Origin: an uncultured bacterium
Lineage (GTDB): Bacteria > Cyanobacteriota > Vampirovibrionia > Gastranaerophilales > Gastranaerophilaceae
Reading direction: 5' to 3'
Assembly: GCA_900555175.1 (NCBI GenBank)
Contig: USJT01000019.1
Coordinates: 1-10,045 of the forward strand
DNA length: 10,045 nt
Under the pieces are notes generated by a model, which was not told the origin of the DNA, did not search any database, and saw only the letters and a program-made list of their open reading frames with translations. Both the position numbers and the translations under genes were made by a program. Of the stretch, positions 1 to 8,288 are shown in pieces. Positions within the stretch are counted from its first letter, which is position 1, and each line of letters starts with the position of its first letter.

Positions 1-3000
1 ACTTTAGAAGAAAATTCATCAAATTTTTCTTGTAATTCTTCAACTGAGGCATCTGATGCGATAATATCAATTTTTTCTGATAATGCTTTTAATTCTGTAT
101 TTACTGAATTATCATTTTCTATTAAATCGATTTTATCCTTTATAGAATTTACTGCACCTGACAAATCAACACCGATTTTTTCTGTTTTTTGTTCCAGTTG
201 ATCTAATATATCAATTATTTCTTCATCACTTGTTGATTCAACAAGAGAATCAACTTTTTGATTTAATAAATCAACAGCTTCCTTGTGCTGTATCGGGCTA
301 TATTTATCAATAGTATTTTCACAGGCAGATTTAACATAATTTTTAAGATCATCTCCAAGAGTTGTAATACTTGAAGATAATACATTATTTTGTTGCGCCA
401 AATTTTCTTGTTCTGAAATTACGGCATCTAATTTTACAGACAATTCATCTTTCAAACTGTCAATTGAATCTAATGTTTTTGTATCATTTATAACTAAATC
501 AAGATGAGCTTTTAAATCATTAATATATTCATCAAGTTTTTCTTCCAATCCGCATTTTAGATTTCTTGTATTTGTTTCAATTGTAATATTTAAAAGTTCA
601 ATACTATTTTTTATATCTTCTGATACACAATCTTCTATAACAGTAACTTTATTATAAGTTTCTTTAAACGCTTGTTCCAAACGTAAAACTGATTCTGAAT
701 GAGCTGAAAGTTCTCCGTTCACATCCACACTGAAATTCATAAATGATGTTTCAAGTTCAGATTTTATATCTTCTAAGAATTTATCAAAATCAGATCCGAC
801 AGAAAATCCATCTATTGCAGCTTTTACAGACTCAATCGCACTCATCACATCATCAGATTTAGCTTGAAGAGCACCTGATATATCCGTATTAATAAGTTCT
901 AATTCCTGTTTTAATTCAGAAACTTTATCTTTAAAATCTTCTGAAAAATCATTCAGATTTGTATCTTTCATGCCCTCAACCGTATTTAAAAGAACAGAAA
1001 GTTTTTCTTCTAAAGAAGATATATTTTCACCTATTAATGAATCAATATTTTGAATTGCATTACTTGTTATTTCATTTACAGTTTCGGTTACATGCTCAAT
1101 ATTTGTATCTAATAAAGAAATCATTTGAGAGCTTTTTTCATCTGCGGATTGTTTTATAGTATTTAACAAATCAGATAATGATGAAAATTCCTCTTTCATA
1201 CTGTTAATTTCTTCTACTGAAGATGCAATTTTTTCTTCAGTTGTTGAAGAACTGTTTTTAACAACTTCAACAAACTCAGCCAACTTTTCATTTAGTAAAC
1301 CGATTTTTTCTTCATAACTTTCAGCATTATTAATTAATCCTGCTTCTAGATTTACCAATTTTTCTGAAAATTTGCTGTCACTTAATGATTTTGAAGATTT
1401 TGATGCAACATTCAACTCTGTTACATAATCTTTTAAACTCTGAATTGCATCATCTACATGCGCTCTAAAATCATTTATATTTTCAGATATTCCGTTTATT
1501 TCTGCGGAGTGAACATCACCTGCATCTTTTAATTGTCCAAAATATTCTCCAAAAGTTTTTTCAACATTATCAGATATTTCAGAAACTGTTTTTTTCAACT
1601 CATCAATTTGTGAGCTTAATCCGTCAGTAACATTTGCAGATAAACCCTCCAATTTGTCAGAAATTTCTTTCACAACAGTATAAACCCTATCTGAATAATT
1701 TGTCGTAAATTGATGAATTTCATCCTTTAATTCTTCAATTTTACCGGAAACATTTTCCACATTATATGTTAATTCTTTTGTATTGTTTTCATATCCTTCT
1801 TTTAAGGAGTCATTCAAAGAATTAAATGCGACCAATATATTTTCCAAAGATGTTTTTACATTATCAAACCCAGCAGTAAAATTGAATGTTAAATTATCAG
1901 TTTTTTCTTCCAGTCCTTGTTTAAAGTCAGATATTTCATTGATTGCATTAGCAAGTGTATCTTTTAATTCTTCAAGCTTTAATTTATTTCCGCTGTTAAT
2001 ATTTTCATTAATTTCTGAAACCAAATTGCCAATTTGTTCAGAAACTTTATCAACAATTTCAACAGGCTTGTGAGAAGACAAATCCATTAATATTTCAACA
2101 TTATCAGTAATTGCAGCTAAAGAAAAAACAAGTTTGTCATAATTTTCTTTATCTAAATCTGAATTTTTTGATAAACCTTCATCTAACCAAGATTTCAAAC
2201 TGTTAATTTCGGTAACTATATTTCCATAATTAGTTTTTGAAATATTTTCAAATGAAGAATGAATTGTATCTAATTTATTATCTATATTTGCAAAATTTTC
2301 AGAATAATTTAATTCATTTAACTTCTCTAAAATATTATTAATTTGTTCTTTTGTCGTATCACTGTTTAAGTGTAAAACATCTGCATTATCCAAGATTTTT
2401 TGAATAAAATCACCAAAATCTACACGGAAATTTTTAAAATCATCATCAGTTACAACTCTTGAAAAAGCATCTTCAAATTTTGCAAACTGATCATTTATTG
2501 CTTTTGAATTTGTATCGACAGATTGAGCAACTGATTGAGAAATCGAAGTCTTTAAAGAATTCATCAGCTCAGAAAATTCATCAAGTTTTTTAACAACTTT
2601 TTCATCTTTATTATTTTCATCAATTTGAGTTTTAATCTCATCAAGCTTTGTACTAATTCCTTCGTAATTTGCAGAAGCAGAACTTGAAAACATCACTGAC
2701 AAATCATCAATTTTTGAAGCAATTTGTGCAAATTCATAAGAATAATCAGGAAGCTCGATTGCGGAAATACTATCTTGAATTTTTGATAATTTTTCCTGAT
2801 TTAATTGCATATCTGAATTTAATATGTTTGAATTATCAGTAACTTTTTCCAAAAATTTAGATAATTCATTTTTAAATTCTGCAAAATCATCTCTTGATAC
2901 AATATTTTCAAAAGAAGTTTCAACCTTTTCATACAAAGAATTTATTTCAGAAGAATTATTAGCAAAAGAAGCTTCCATAAATTCTTTCAATTCAGCTAAT

Positions 3001-5960
3001 ATATCCGAATACTCATCCATTTTAAATGAAATTTCATTTATATCATCTTTTTTCAAAACAATTTCAGCTAAAGATGATACAACAGAAGACAACTTATCAT
3101 TTTTACTTAAAATATCATTTATTGAAGTAAGCAATCCTTCACATAACAATTTTAAATTACTTAATTCTGATTGAACTTCATTATTTTGTTTTGTTGAATC
3201 AAGAGTTTTAATTTCATCCAACACTTTTTGAACTTGCTCATTTACGTTTGTTACAAAAGTTTCAAACCCATGACTCAATACATCTAAAGCTTCAAGTTTT
3301 GTTTTAAATTTATTTTCCCCATCTGCTTGCAACGTGTATAAAGAATCACTTAATTCTTTAATATATTCCTTTATACTGTTTATATTTTCATCTGCAACAG
3401 ATTTATACATTTCGCTGTTTGATGCAAACAAAGCGTCAAGTTTTTGAACATCAGAAGTTAATTTTTGAACTGCTTCAAAACGTTTTTCATCTTGTTTTTC
3501 AGAAACTTCAGAAAACATTTTCTTTTGATACTCAATGTCTTCTGAAAGTTTTTCAGACATTTCAGCAAGTAATGATTTTAAAGAATTAATATTCTCTGCA
3601 GAATTTTCCGCAAAATCATTTTGGAATTTTTCAAGTTTTTCAGATATTCCATCTACATTTTTTGAAATCAATGAGAAGTTTCCGACATCAGTTGAAATTG
3701 CCTGTTTAAATTCTTCTCTAAAATCTGCAACATTAGATGCAACCGCATCAAGTTTTGTACTCAAAAGATTTGAATTTTGTCCTGCGACATTCAAAAATTC
3801 TTCTTGATTTGATTGGATAGCTGATGACAATTCTTCGACATAAGATTTTATCGCTTCATAATTTGAAGAAGAATCTTCTTTTAAATCAGAAATTATTGAA
3901 GAAATTTCGCCATTAATATTTTCTATTGAAGTTGTAATTTCAGAAACATCAAATTTGCTATCGTCATTAATTGCATTTTTAATATCTTCAAGCGTTTTTA
4001 TTTGCACATCAATCTTATCTTGCAACGACAAAATATCACGTGCAGAAGATGAATATAAATCACTATTTTTATTTATAATATCATCTTTCACTGCTTGCAA
4101 AGTAACAGCAACGGCATTTATGCTTGATTTAACATCACCATAATCTCCTTGGATATCAGAAGTTATATCCTTTCTCAAATCTGATGCAACACCTGATAAA
4201 TTTTCAACAAGAGATGAAAGTTCATCTATTGATTTTTGAGAATTTGAATTCAATACTGTTTGAATATTTAATAAAATTACATCAAGATTGTTTTTCAAAT
4301 CATTATAAACAGATTGCCTTGATGCATCAATATCATCGAAACCTCTATCAAGAAGAGCTTTTATCGTACTAATTTGTTCAGACAAATTCGAATAATTTAC
4401 TTTTGAACCTTCATCAAAAGCTTCCTTCAAATCATTAATGCGATTTTCAATTCCAACAAAATCATCTCTAAAATCAAGAGCTTTTACAGTTGTCAAAATA
4501 TTTTCAATTCTTTCAGCAGAATATGAAAGTTCTGAATTCAATGCTGTTGAATTATCAATAATTTTTTGCACAAACTCTGCCAAATCAGATTTAAATCCGG
4601 CAAAATCAGAATCCGATACAATTGTTGATAATGAAATTTCTAAATCATCAAGTTTTTTCAAAACATTTTCAGAAACATCAGAAATAGAAGTATTGAGATG
4701 TTTTTCAATACCTGCAATATTTTCATTAACAGCAGATTCAAGCTCTGCCATCTTTTTAGATACACTGTCAAAATCCTGAGTGTAATCCATTGAATTAATT
4801 GTTGTTAAAATATTTTCAATTCTTTCAGTAGAATATGAAAGTTCAGAATTTAGAGCTGTTGAATTATCTATAATTTTTTGAACGAAATTTGCTAAATCTG
4901 ATTTGAACCCTGCAAAATCCGAATCCGTAACAACTGAAGATAAAGTTTTTTCAAGATTTTGAATTTCATAAGTATTTGCTTGAGAAGAACCTTTTACAGT
5001 ATCAGCAAGTTCTTGAATTTTATCAGAAATTTCACTTAAATTATTTTTATAATCCAGTGAATTTATCACATTTAAAATATTTTCAATTTTTTCTTTATTT
5101 TCATTAATACCAGCACTGACAATAACTGTACTGTCATTTAATTGTCTTATATAATCAAAAAGATTATCTTTAAAAGCGTTAAAATCTTCTTCAGAAAGAA
5201 TATTTTCAAAAGAATTTTCTAAATCGGAAAATTGTTTTGAAACAGCTTGAGCGCTTAAAGTCGGAACATCAACAATAACTCTTCTTAAAGCTTCAATTAT
5301 ATTTTGAAAATAAGAGATTTTATCTTCTAAACTTGCGAAAGAAATTTTTGAAGGAATAGCATCAATATTTTCGGTCAAAGCTACAATTTTACTATCGATA
5401 GAGCTTATTTGAGAAGAAAAATCTAAACCGTTAATTTTTTCCAAAGCTTCTGTTAAAGAATTTTCTATTTTACCAAAAGATTTTTCTACATCGCTATTCA
5501 TCTGAGATAAATCAGATGCAAAACTGCTTAACAAACCTGCGAGTTCATCTTTATTAAAAGAATTTGTTTTTATTAAATCAAGTTTTGAATCCAATTCATT
5601 CAAAGCATTTTCCTGATGAGAGAATTCATCAGACATAGCATTAAAACTTGCACTGACAACTTTTGACAAATCAACTATTTCAGAAGTTTTAGCACCATTA
5701 TTTTGAGAGGAAAGAATATTATTAAGAGAATTTTCAATTCCTGAGAATCTGCTATTTGCATCATTATGTCTATCTTCGACAATCTTTTTTAATTCAGAAA
5801 TATAAAGTTTTATTAAATCAGTAGCCTCATTATCTTCAGCTATTAATTCAATTTTATTATTAATTCCTGTCAAAACCTTTTGAAAATTTTCAACATTATG
5901 TTCGTTTTCAACACGCATCGTGTTGAGAATCTCCGCAATTTCGTCTACTGTCAGCGCCAT
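1..5960 (-). CDS. Giant coiled-coil / helical-repeat protein, C-terminus beyond window (partial)
   Basis: I read the minus-strand frame codon by codon from ATG 5960-5958 to the window edge and found no stop: 1,986 residues (about 220 kDa) and still open. The start is set by AGGAAAGAG six bases upstream (5975-5967) and an in-frame stop at 6005-6003. The N-terminus (MALTVDEIAEILNTM...) is not a signal peptide, and I see no transmembrane segment, so a cytoplasmic protein is inferred. The sequence is almost all amphipathic helix, rich in Ser, Asn, Asp, Glu, Lys, Leu and Ile, with very few Pro or Gly. By my reading it has only four Cys (about residues 940, 1778, 1803, 1880) and one Trp (about 1258). 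At least five copies of a ~100-residue repeat occur (conserved DF at residues 259-260, 348-349, 452-453, 1025-1026, 1174-1175). I recognise no enzymatic domain. Architecture suggests a scaffold, filament or tether, but that is inference. A phage tape-measure protein is less likely because no phage genes are near. Confidence 0.9.
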   Translation of the reverse strand, partial: MALTVDEIAEILNTMRVENEHNVENFQKVLTGINNKIELIAEDNEATDLIKLYISELKKIVEDRHNDANSRFSGIENSLNNILSSQNNGAKTSEIVDLSKVVSASFNAMSDEFSHQENALNELDSKLDLIKTNSFNKDELAGLLSSFASDLSQMNSDVEKSFGKIENSLTEALEKINGLDFSSQISSIDSKIVALTENIDAIPSKISFASLEDKISYFQNIIEALRRVIVDVPTLSAQAVSKQFSDLENSFENILSEEDFNAFKDNLFDYIRQLNDSTVIVSAGINENKEKIENILNVINSLDYKNNLSEISDKIQELADTVKGSSQANTYEIQNLEKTLSSVVTDSDFAGFKSDLANFVQKIIDNSTALNSELSYSTERIENILTTINSMDYTQDFDSVSKKMAELESAVNENIAGIEKHLNTSISDVSENVLKKLDDLEISLSTIVSDSDFAGFKSDLAEFVQKIIDNSTALNSELSYSAERIENILTTVKALDFRDDFVGIENRINDLKEAFDEGSKVNYSNLSEQISTIKALLDRGFDDIDASRQSVYNDLKNNLDVILLNIQTVLNSNSQKSIDELSSLVENLSGVASDLRKDITSDIQGDYGDVKSSINAVAVTLQAVKDDIINKNSDLYSSSARDILSLQDKIDVQIKTLEDIKNAINDDSKFDVSEITTSIENINGEISSIISDLKEDSSSNYEAIKSYVEELSSAIQSNQEEFLNVAGQNSNLLSTKLDAVASNVADFREEFKQAISTDVGNFSLISKNVDGISEKLEKFQNDFAENSAENINSLKSLLAEMSEKLSEDIEYQKKMFSEVSEKQDEKRFEAVQKLTSDVQKLDALFASNSEMYKSVADENINSIKEYIKELSDSLYTLQADGENKFKTKLEALDVLSHGFETFVTNVNEQVQKVLDEIKTLDSTKQNNEVQSELSNLKLLCEGLLTSINDILSKNDKLSSVVSSLAEIVLKKDDINEISFKMDEYSDILAELKEFMEASFANNSSEINSLYEKVETSFENIVSRDDFAEFKNELSKFLEKVTDNSNILNSDMQLNQEKLSKIQDSISAIELPDYSYEFAQIASKIDDLSVMFSSSASANYEGISTKLDEIKTQIDENNKDEKVVKKLDEFSELMNSLKTSISQSVAQSVDTNSKAINDQFAKFEDAFSRVVTDDDFKNFRVDFGDFIQKILDNADVLHLNSDTTKEQINNILEKLNELNYSENFANIDNKLDTIHSSFENISKTNYGNIVTEINSLKSWLDEGLSKNSDLDKENYDKLVFSLAAITDNVEILMDLSSHKPVEIVDKVSEQIGNLVSEINENINSGNKLKLEELKDTLANAINEISDFKQGLEEKTDNLTFNFTAGFDNVKTSLENILVAFNSLNDSLKEGYENNTKELTYNVENVSGKIEELKDEIHQFTTNYSDRVYTVVKEISDKLEGLSANVTDGLSSQIDELKKTVSEISDNVEKTFGEYFGQLKDAGDVHSAEINGISENINDFRAHVDDAIQSLKDYVTELNVASKSSKSLSDSKFSEKLVNLEAGLINNAESYEEKIGLLNEKLAEFVEVVKNSSSTTEEKIASSVEEINSMKEEFSSLSDLLNTIKQSADEKSSQMISLLDTNIEHVTETVNEITSNAIQNIDSLIGENISSLEEKLSVLLNTVEGMKDTNLNDFSEDFKDKVSELKQELELINTDISGALQAKSDDVMSAIESVKAAIDGFSVGSDFDKFLEDIKSELETSFMNFSVDVNGELSAHSESVLRLEQAFKETYNKVTVIEDCVSEDIKNSIELLNITIETNTRNLKCGLEEKLDEYINDLKAHLDLVINDTKTLDSIDSLKDELSVKLDAVISEQENLAQQNNVLSSSITTLGDDLKNYVKSACENTIDKYSPIQHKEAVDLLNQKVDSLVESTSDEEIIDILDQLEQKTEKIGVDLSGAVNSIKDKIDLIENDNSVNTELKALSEKIDIIASDASVEELQEKFDEFSSK
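2160..2912 (-). repeat. Two further DF/NY repeat copies in the giant protein
   Basis: Approximate residues 1017-1267 hold two divergent copies of the same unit. Their conserved Phe residues are 1026 (context SRDDFAEFKNEL) and 1175 (context TDDDFKNFRVDF), 149 residues apart. Each is followed by a DN(S/A)-x-x-L turn, then by an Asn-Tyr pair (Tyr 1099 and Tyr 1245) 73 and 70 residues after the Phe, and by a helix ending near I-x-x-(L/I)K-x-x-(L/I)DE. The matching 70-73 residue phase to the NY pair in the third upstream copy argues for a real structural unit and not chance coiled-coil similarity. Confidence 0.65.
4485..4619 (-). repeat. Near-identical 45-residue repeat core, copy B (partner at 4797-4931)
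   Basis: Residues 448-492 match the segment encoded by 4797-4931 at 41 of 45 positions in my alignment. Both contain SDFAGFKSDLA, FVQKIIDNSTALNSELSYS and ERIENILTT. The offset is exactly 312 bases (104 codons). Synonymous positions differ in several places, so this is a conserved or older duplication and not a fresh copy. Confidence 0.85.
4797..4931 (-). repeat. Near-identical 45-residue repeat core, copy A (partner at 4485-4619)
   Basis: This is the upstream partner (residues 344-388) of the 45-residue core described at 4485-4619. The four substitutions are conservative or small: T/S before the SDF motif, N/E before FVQKI, T/A before ERIEN, and I/V at the end. The other repeat copies in the protein are far more divergent, so these two form the closest pair. 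Confidence 0.85.
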
Positions 5961-5992
5961 TTTATACTCTTTCCTAATAATATCCCTATATA

Positions 5993-6010
5993 ATATATGA
6001 TTTCATATAT
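5993..6010. promoter_or_regulatory. AT-rich palindrome in the divergent intergenic region (possible operator)
   Basis: ATATATGA-tt-TCATATAT is a perfect 8-bp inverted repeat with a 2-bp centre. Several further bases pair imperfectly on each side. It lies 33 bases upstream of the giant gene's start and just downstream of that gene's proposed -10, between it and the vor promoter. A dimeric regulator could bind here, but the surrounding DNA is so AT-rich that chance is a serious alternative. Confidence 0.3.
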
Positions 6011-6011
6011 A

Positions 6012-6041
6012 ATATTATCAGAAGAATACCAATCAATGCAA
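6012..6041 (-). promoter_or_regulatory. Candidate promoter for the giant coiled-coil gene
   Basis: On the minus strand TTGCAT (6041-6036) is followed after 18 bases by TAATAT (6017-6012), preceded by TGA as in an extended -10 element. Transcription would start near 6005, leaving a leader of about 45 bases that contains the palindrome and the AGGAAAGAG ribosome binding site. Alternative AT-rich -10 sequences exist closer to the gene (around 5988-5998), so the exact position is uncertain. Confidence 0.35.
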
Positions 6042-6098
6042 ACTCTTAACGTTTATTATTACAAATGTAAAGATAAAGTATCCCGTTTTTTATTTCGA

Positions 6099-6107
6099 TG
6101 TTATAAT
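6099..6107 (+). promoter_or_regulatory. Extended -10 promoter of the vor operon
   Basis: TG-T-TATAAT is a perfect extended -10 element. No convincing -35 lies 16-18 bases upstream, which is usual for extended -10 promoters. A T-rich tract sits directly upstream. The start point would fall near 6113-6115, giving a leader of about 24 bases before the ATG at 6138. This placement supports 6138, and not an upstream in-frame ATG at 5997, as the true start of the ferredoxin gene. Confidence 0.65.
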
Positions 6108-6137
6108 ATAGATTATACACTTGATGAAGAGGTAAAG

Positions 6138-6350
6138 ATGAGCAGAATAGTAATAAATAAAGATAAATGTAAAGCATGCTATCTTTGTATTAACGAATGC
6201 CCCAAAAAACTTTTAAGGGTTGGAGAGGAAACAAACAGTCTTGGAGTTCACACTGTTGAATTTCATGACCCTAATCACGAATGTCTTGGTTGCGCAATGT
6301 GTGCTATGAGATGTCCTGATTTAGCAATTACTGAAGTTTACAAAGACTAA
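6138..6350 (+). CDS. vorD: 2-oxoacid:ferredoxin oxidoreductase, ferredoxin-like delta subunit (2x[4Fe-4S])
   Basis: This 70-residue protein (MSRIVINKDKC...) carries two classical CxxCxxCxxxCP motifs: Cys11, 14, 17, 21-Pro and Cys49, 52, 55, 59-Pro. These bind two [4Fe-4S] clusters that pass electrons from the catalytic subunits to soluble ferredoxin. Its size and position, first in a delta-alpha-beta-gamma operon, are those of the VorD/KorD/PorD family. The frame is open back to 5997, but I choose 6138. GAAGAGG lies five bases upstream, an extended -10 promoter lies at 6099-6107 inside the longer frame, and the extra 47 residues look nothing like ferredoxin. The alpha gene follows after 53 bases. 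The name vorD rests on the neighbouring alpha subunit. korD is an equally plausible label if the true substrate is 2-oxoglutarate. Confidence 0.92.
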   Translation: MSRIVINKDKCKACYLCINECPKKLLRVGEETNSLGVHTVEFHDPNHECLGCAMCAMRCPDLAITEVYKD

Positions 6351-6403
6351 CATTTTAGGAAATTGAAAAATTATTTCCGCAATACAGATTATGAGGAATA
6401 AAA

Positions 6404-7468
6404 ATGACACAATGTCTAACAAATAAAAAAGTTTTAACAAAAGGGAATTACGCAATAGCTAATGCAGCAGTTTTAGCAGGTTGCCAATGTTATTTCGGTT
6501 ACCCGATCACTCCGCAAAGTGAAATCGGAGAATTTATGAGCGGTAAAATGCAAGAATTACATCGCGGATATGTTTCGGCAGAAAGTGAACTTGCAGCAAT
6601 AAATATGACAATAGGTGCCGTATCAACAGGGGTAAAAGCTATGACATCATCTTCCTCTTGCGCGGTTTCTCTTATGCAGGAAGGTCTTTCTTATGCAACA
6701 GCAGATGAATTACCTGTTGTACTTGTAAGCGTTATGAGAGGCGGTCCTGGACTTGGAAACATCTATCCTTCTCAAGGAGATTATGTTCAAGCAACAAAAG
6801 GTGGCGGAAACGGTGATTATAACTTAATCGTTCTTGCGCCATCAACAGTTCAGGAATGCGTAGATTTGACATACAAAGCATTCTATCTTGCTCAAAAATA
6901 CAGAAACCCGACTGTGTTATTAGCAGACGGTTTATTAGGTCAAATGATGGAACCTGTTGAATATTACGATTATCCGTACCCAGAAATCGATAATTCAAAT
7001 TGGGCATTAACAGGTGCTAAAGGCAGAGACGGAAGAATTATCCGCTCTTATGGACCTCTTGCAGATGACAGATGCGAATTTTTGAAAAAACTATATAATA
7101 AATATAAATTACTTGAAGAAAACGAAACCGAATGGGAAGAAATTAACACAGAAGATGCTGAAATAATTTTAACAAGCTTCGGTAGCACTTCAAGAAACGT
7201 TAAAACAGCAATGAAAAAACTCCGTGAAAAAGGAATTAAAGCAGGATTTTTAAGACCGATTACCCTATATCCGTTCCCTTCAAAGAGAATTGCTGAACTT
7301 GCTAAAACAGCAAAGAAAATTATTACAGTTGAAGTTAATATGGGACAAATGGTTAATGATGTAAAATTAGCCGTAAACGGTGTATGTCCTGTTGAATTAA
7401 TCAACAAAGGAGTAGGAGTTCCACCTTCTGCTGAAGAAATTGTTAATAGAATAGAGGAATTATTATAA
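6404..7468 (+). CDS. vorB: 2-oxoacid (3-methyl-2-oxobutanoate) ferredoxin oxidoreductase, alpha subunit VorB
   Basis: This 354-residue catalytic alpha subunit acts with the beta subunit to decarboxylate a 2-oxoacid, form acyl-CoA and reduce ferredoxin in the cytoplasm. Visible landmarks are GYPITPQSE (residues 32-40), the SAESE-LAAIN segment (58-67), TSSSSCAVSLMQEG (81-94) and MRGGPGLGNIYPSQGDY (111-127). The N-terminal ~200 residues form the pyrimidine-binding-like domain. The C-terminal part (about 250-350, with SFGSTSRN and FLRPITLYPFP) is the transketolase-C-like domain. Length is normal for VorB. The start is supported by TGAGGA six bases upstream. The TAA stop overlaps the next ATG by one base, implying translational coupling to the beta subunit. 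The family assignment is firm. The branched-chain (valine-derived) substrate is the usual annotation of this subgroup, and 2-oxoglutarate cannot be excluded. Confidence 0.93.
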   Translation: MTQCLTNKKVLTKGNYAIANAAVLAGCQCYFGYPITPQSEIGEFMSGKMQELHRGYVSAESELAAINMTIGAVSTGVKAMTSSSSCAVSLMQEGLSYATADELPVVLVSVMRGGPGLGNIYPSQGDYVQATKGGGNGDYNLIVLAPSTVQECVDLTYKAFYLAQKYRNPTVLLADGLLGQMMEPVEYYDYPYPEIDNSNWALTGAKGRDGRIIRSYGPLADDRCEFLKKLYNKYKLLEENETEWEEINTEDAEIILTSFGSTSRNVKTAMKKLREKGIKAGFLRPITLYPFPSKRIAELAKTAKKIITVEVNMGQMVNDVKLAVNGVCPVELINKGVGVPPSAEEIVNRIEELL

Positions 7469-8223
7469 TGGCAACACAAGTTTTTAAATTACCAGAATCT
7501 CTAAAAGGAGATGTTAAATATTCATTCTGTCCGGGCTGTGATCATGGTGTTGCAGTAAGACTTGTTGCAGAAGTATTAGATGAACTCGGAATTAGAGAAA
7601 ATACAATTCTTGCAGCTTCTATCGGTTGTTCTGTTACTACATACGACTTTATTAACGTAGATTCTCTTGAAGCACCGCATGGTAGAGCTATGGCAGAAGC
7701 AACAGGTATTAAAAGAGCCAGACCTGATAAAATTGTATTTACATATCAAGGTGACGGAGATTTTGCATCAATCGGACTTGCAGAAAGTATGCATGCTGCA
7801 TTGAGAGGTGAAAAAATCACTGCAATTTGTATAAACAATACAACTTACGGTATGACAGGCGGTCAATTAGGACCTACAACTCTTTTAGGACAAGTAACAA
7901 CAACTTCTCCGACAGGTAGAAACGTTGATTATTACGGTTATCCGATAAAGATTGCAGAACATATTGCACTATGTGACGGAACAGCTTTTTCTGCAAGAGT
8001 TTCACTTGACACTGTTGCAAATATCAGAAAAGCAAAACAAGCAATTAAAAAAGCTTTTGAAGTTCAAATAAAAGGACTTGGTCTTGGATTTGTAGAAATC
8101 CTATCAACTTGCCCAACTAACTGGAAAATGTCACCTCAAAAAGCTCATGAAAGAGTAAAAAATGAGATGATGCCAATATTTAAACCGGGTATCTATAAAG
8201 ATGTAACCCAAGAAAATCAATAG
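7468..8223 (+). CDS. vorA: 2-oxoacid:ferredoxin oxidoreductase, beta subunit (thiamine pyrophosphate-binding)
   Basis: This 251-residue subunit holds the thiamine pyrophosphate cofactor and the proximal iron-sulfur cluster. The TPP/Mg motif is GDGD at residues 95-98, closing with NN at 123-124 and followed by YGMTGGQ. Cysteines at 21 and 24 (CPGC), 54 (IGCS) and 215 (STCPTNW) match the four-cysteine [4Fe-4S] pattern known from the beta chains of this family (for example Cys12, 15, 46 and 197 in the Sulfolobus enzyme). APHGRAMAEATGIKRA (69-84) is also typical. Translation starts at the ATG overlapping the vorB stop (TAATG), with AGAGGA at 7453-7458 serving as ribosome binding site. Length is a little below that of many homologues, but all key residues are present. 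Gene naming for alpha and beta differs between databases (vorA, korB). Confidence 0.93.
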   Translation: MATQVFKLPESLKGDVKYSFCPGCDHGVAVRLVAEVLDELGIRENTILAASIGCSVTTYDFINVDSLEAPHGRAMAEATGIKRARPDKIVFTYQGDGDFASIGLAESMHAALRGEKITAICINNTTYGMTGGQLGPTTLLGQVTTTSPTGRNVDYYGYPIKIAEHIALCDGTAFSARVSLDTVANIRKAKQAIKKAFEVQIKGLGLGFVEILSTCPTNWKMSPQKAHERVKNEMMPIFKPGIYKDVTQENQ

Positions 8224-8288
8224 AGGAATTAACCTCATACAGTAAAATACATATAATTATCAAAACACCCATAAAGAGGAAAAAAACA

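Larger units (their letters stand above)
4326..5213 (-). repeat. Three tandem copies of the DF/NY coiled-coil repeat in the giant protein
   Basis: Approximate residues 250-545 of the giant protein hold three consecutive repeat units. Each starts with a helix ending in (I/V)(V/T/S)-x-x-DF-x-x-FK-x-(D/N)-L, followed by a DNS/NDS-type turn, an IENIL helix and an LD(Y/F) segment. The conserved Phe is at residues 260, 349 and 453, giving spacings of 89 and 104 residues. Only the third unit carries the full C-terminal part with an Asn-Tyr pair (residues 522-523) 70 residues after the Phe. The first two units are shorter. Unit boundaries are estimates made by eye. Confidence 0.7.

Noticed and set aside
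959..4779. Several plus-strand ORFs of 62-116 codons inside the giant gene
   Set aside because: They lie antisense to an uninterrupted 1,986-codon frame. Their Ser/Phe/Leu-rich translations are what antisense coiled-coil codons give, and I saw no ribosome binding sites or family motifs.
5997..6137. N-terminal extension of the ferredoxin gene to the ATG at 5997
   Set aside because: The extra 47 residues do not resemble the family, they contain the extended -10 promoter at 6099-6107, and a good ribosome binding site precedes 6138.
6732..7479. Minus-strand ORFs of 91 and 143 codons (6732-7007, 7048-7479) opposite vorB
   Set aside because: They are antisense to a firmly identified gene, have no ribosome binding site and show no recognisable protein motif.
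8224..8237. GAGG/CCTC hairpin just after the vorA stop
   Set aside because: The arms are only four bases long and no T-tract follows. The GAGG is a chance match, as the vorC ribosome binding site is at 8275-8280.
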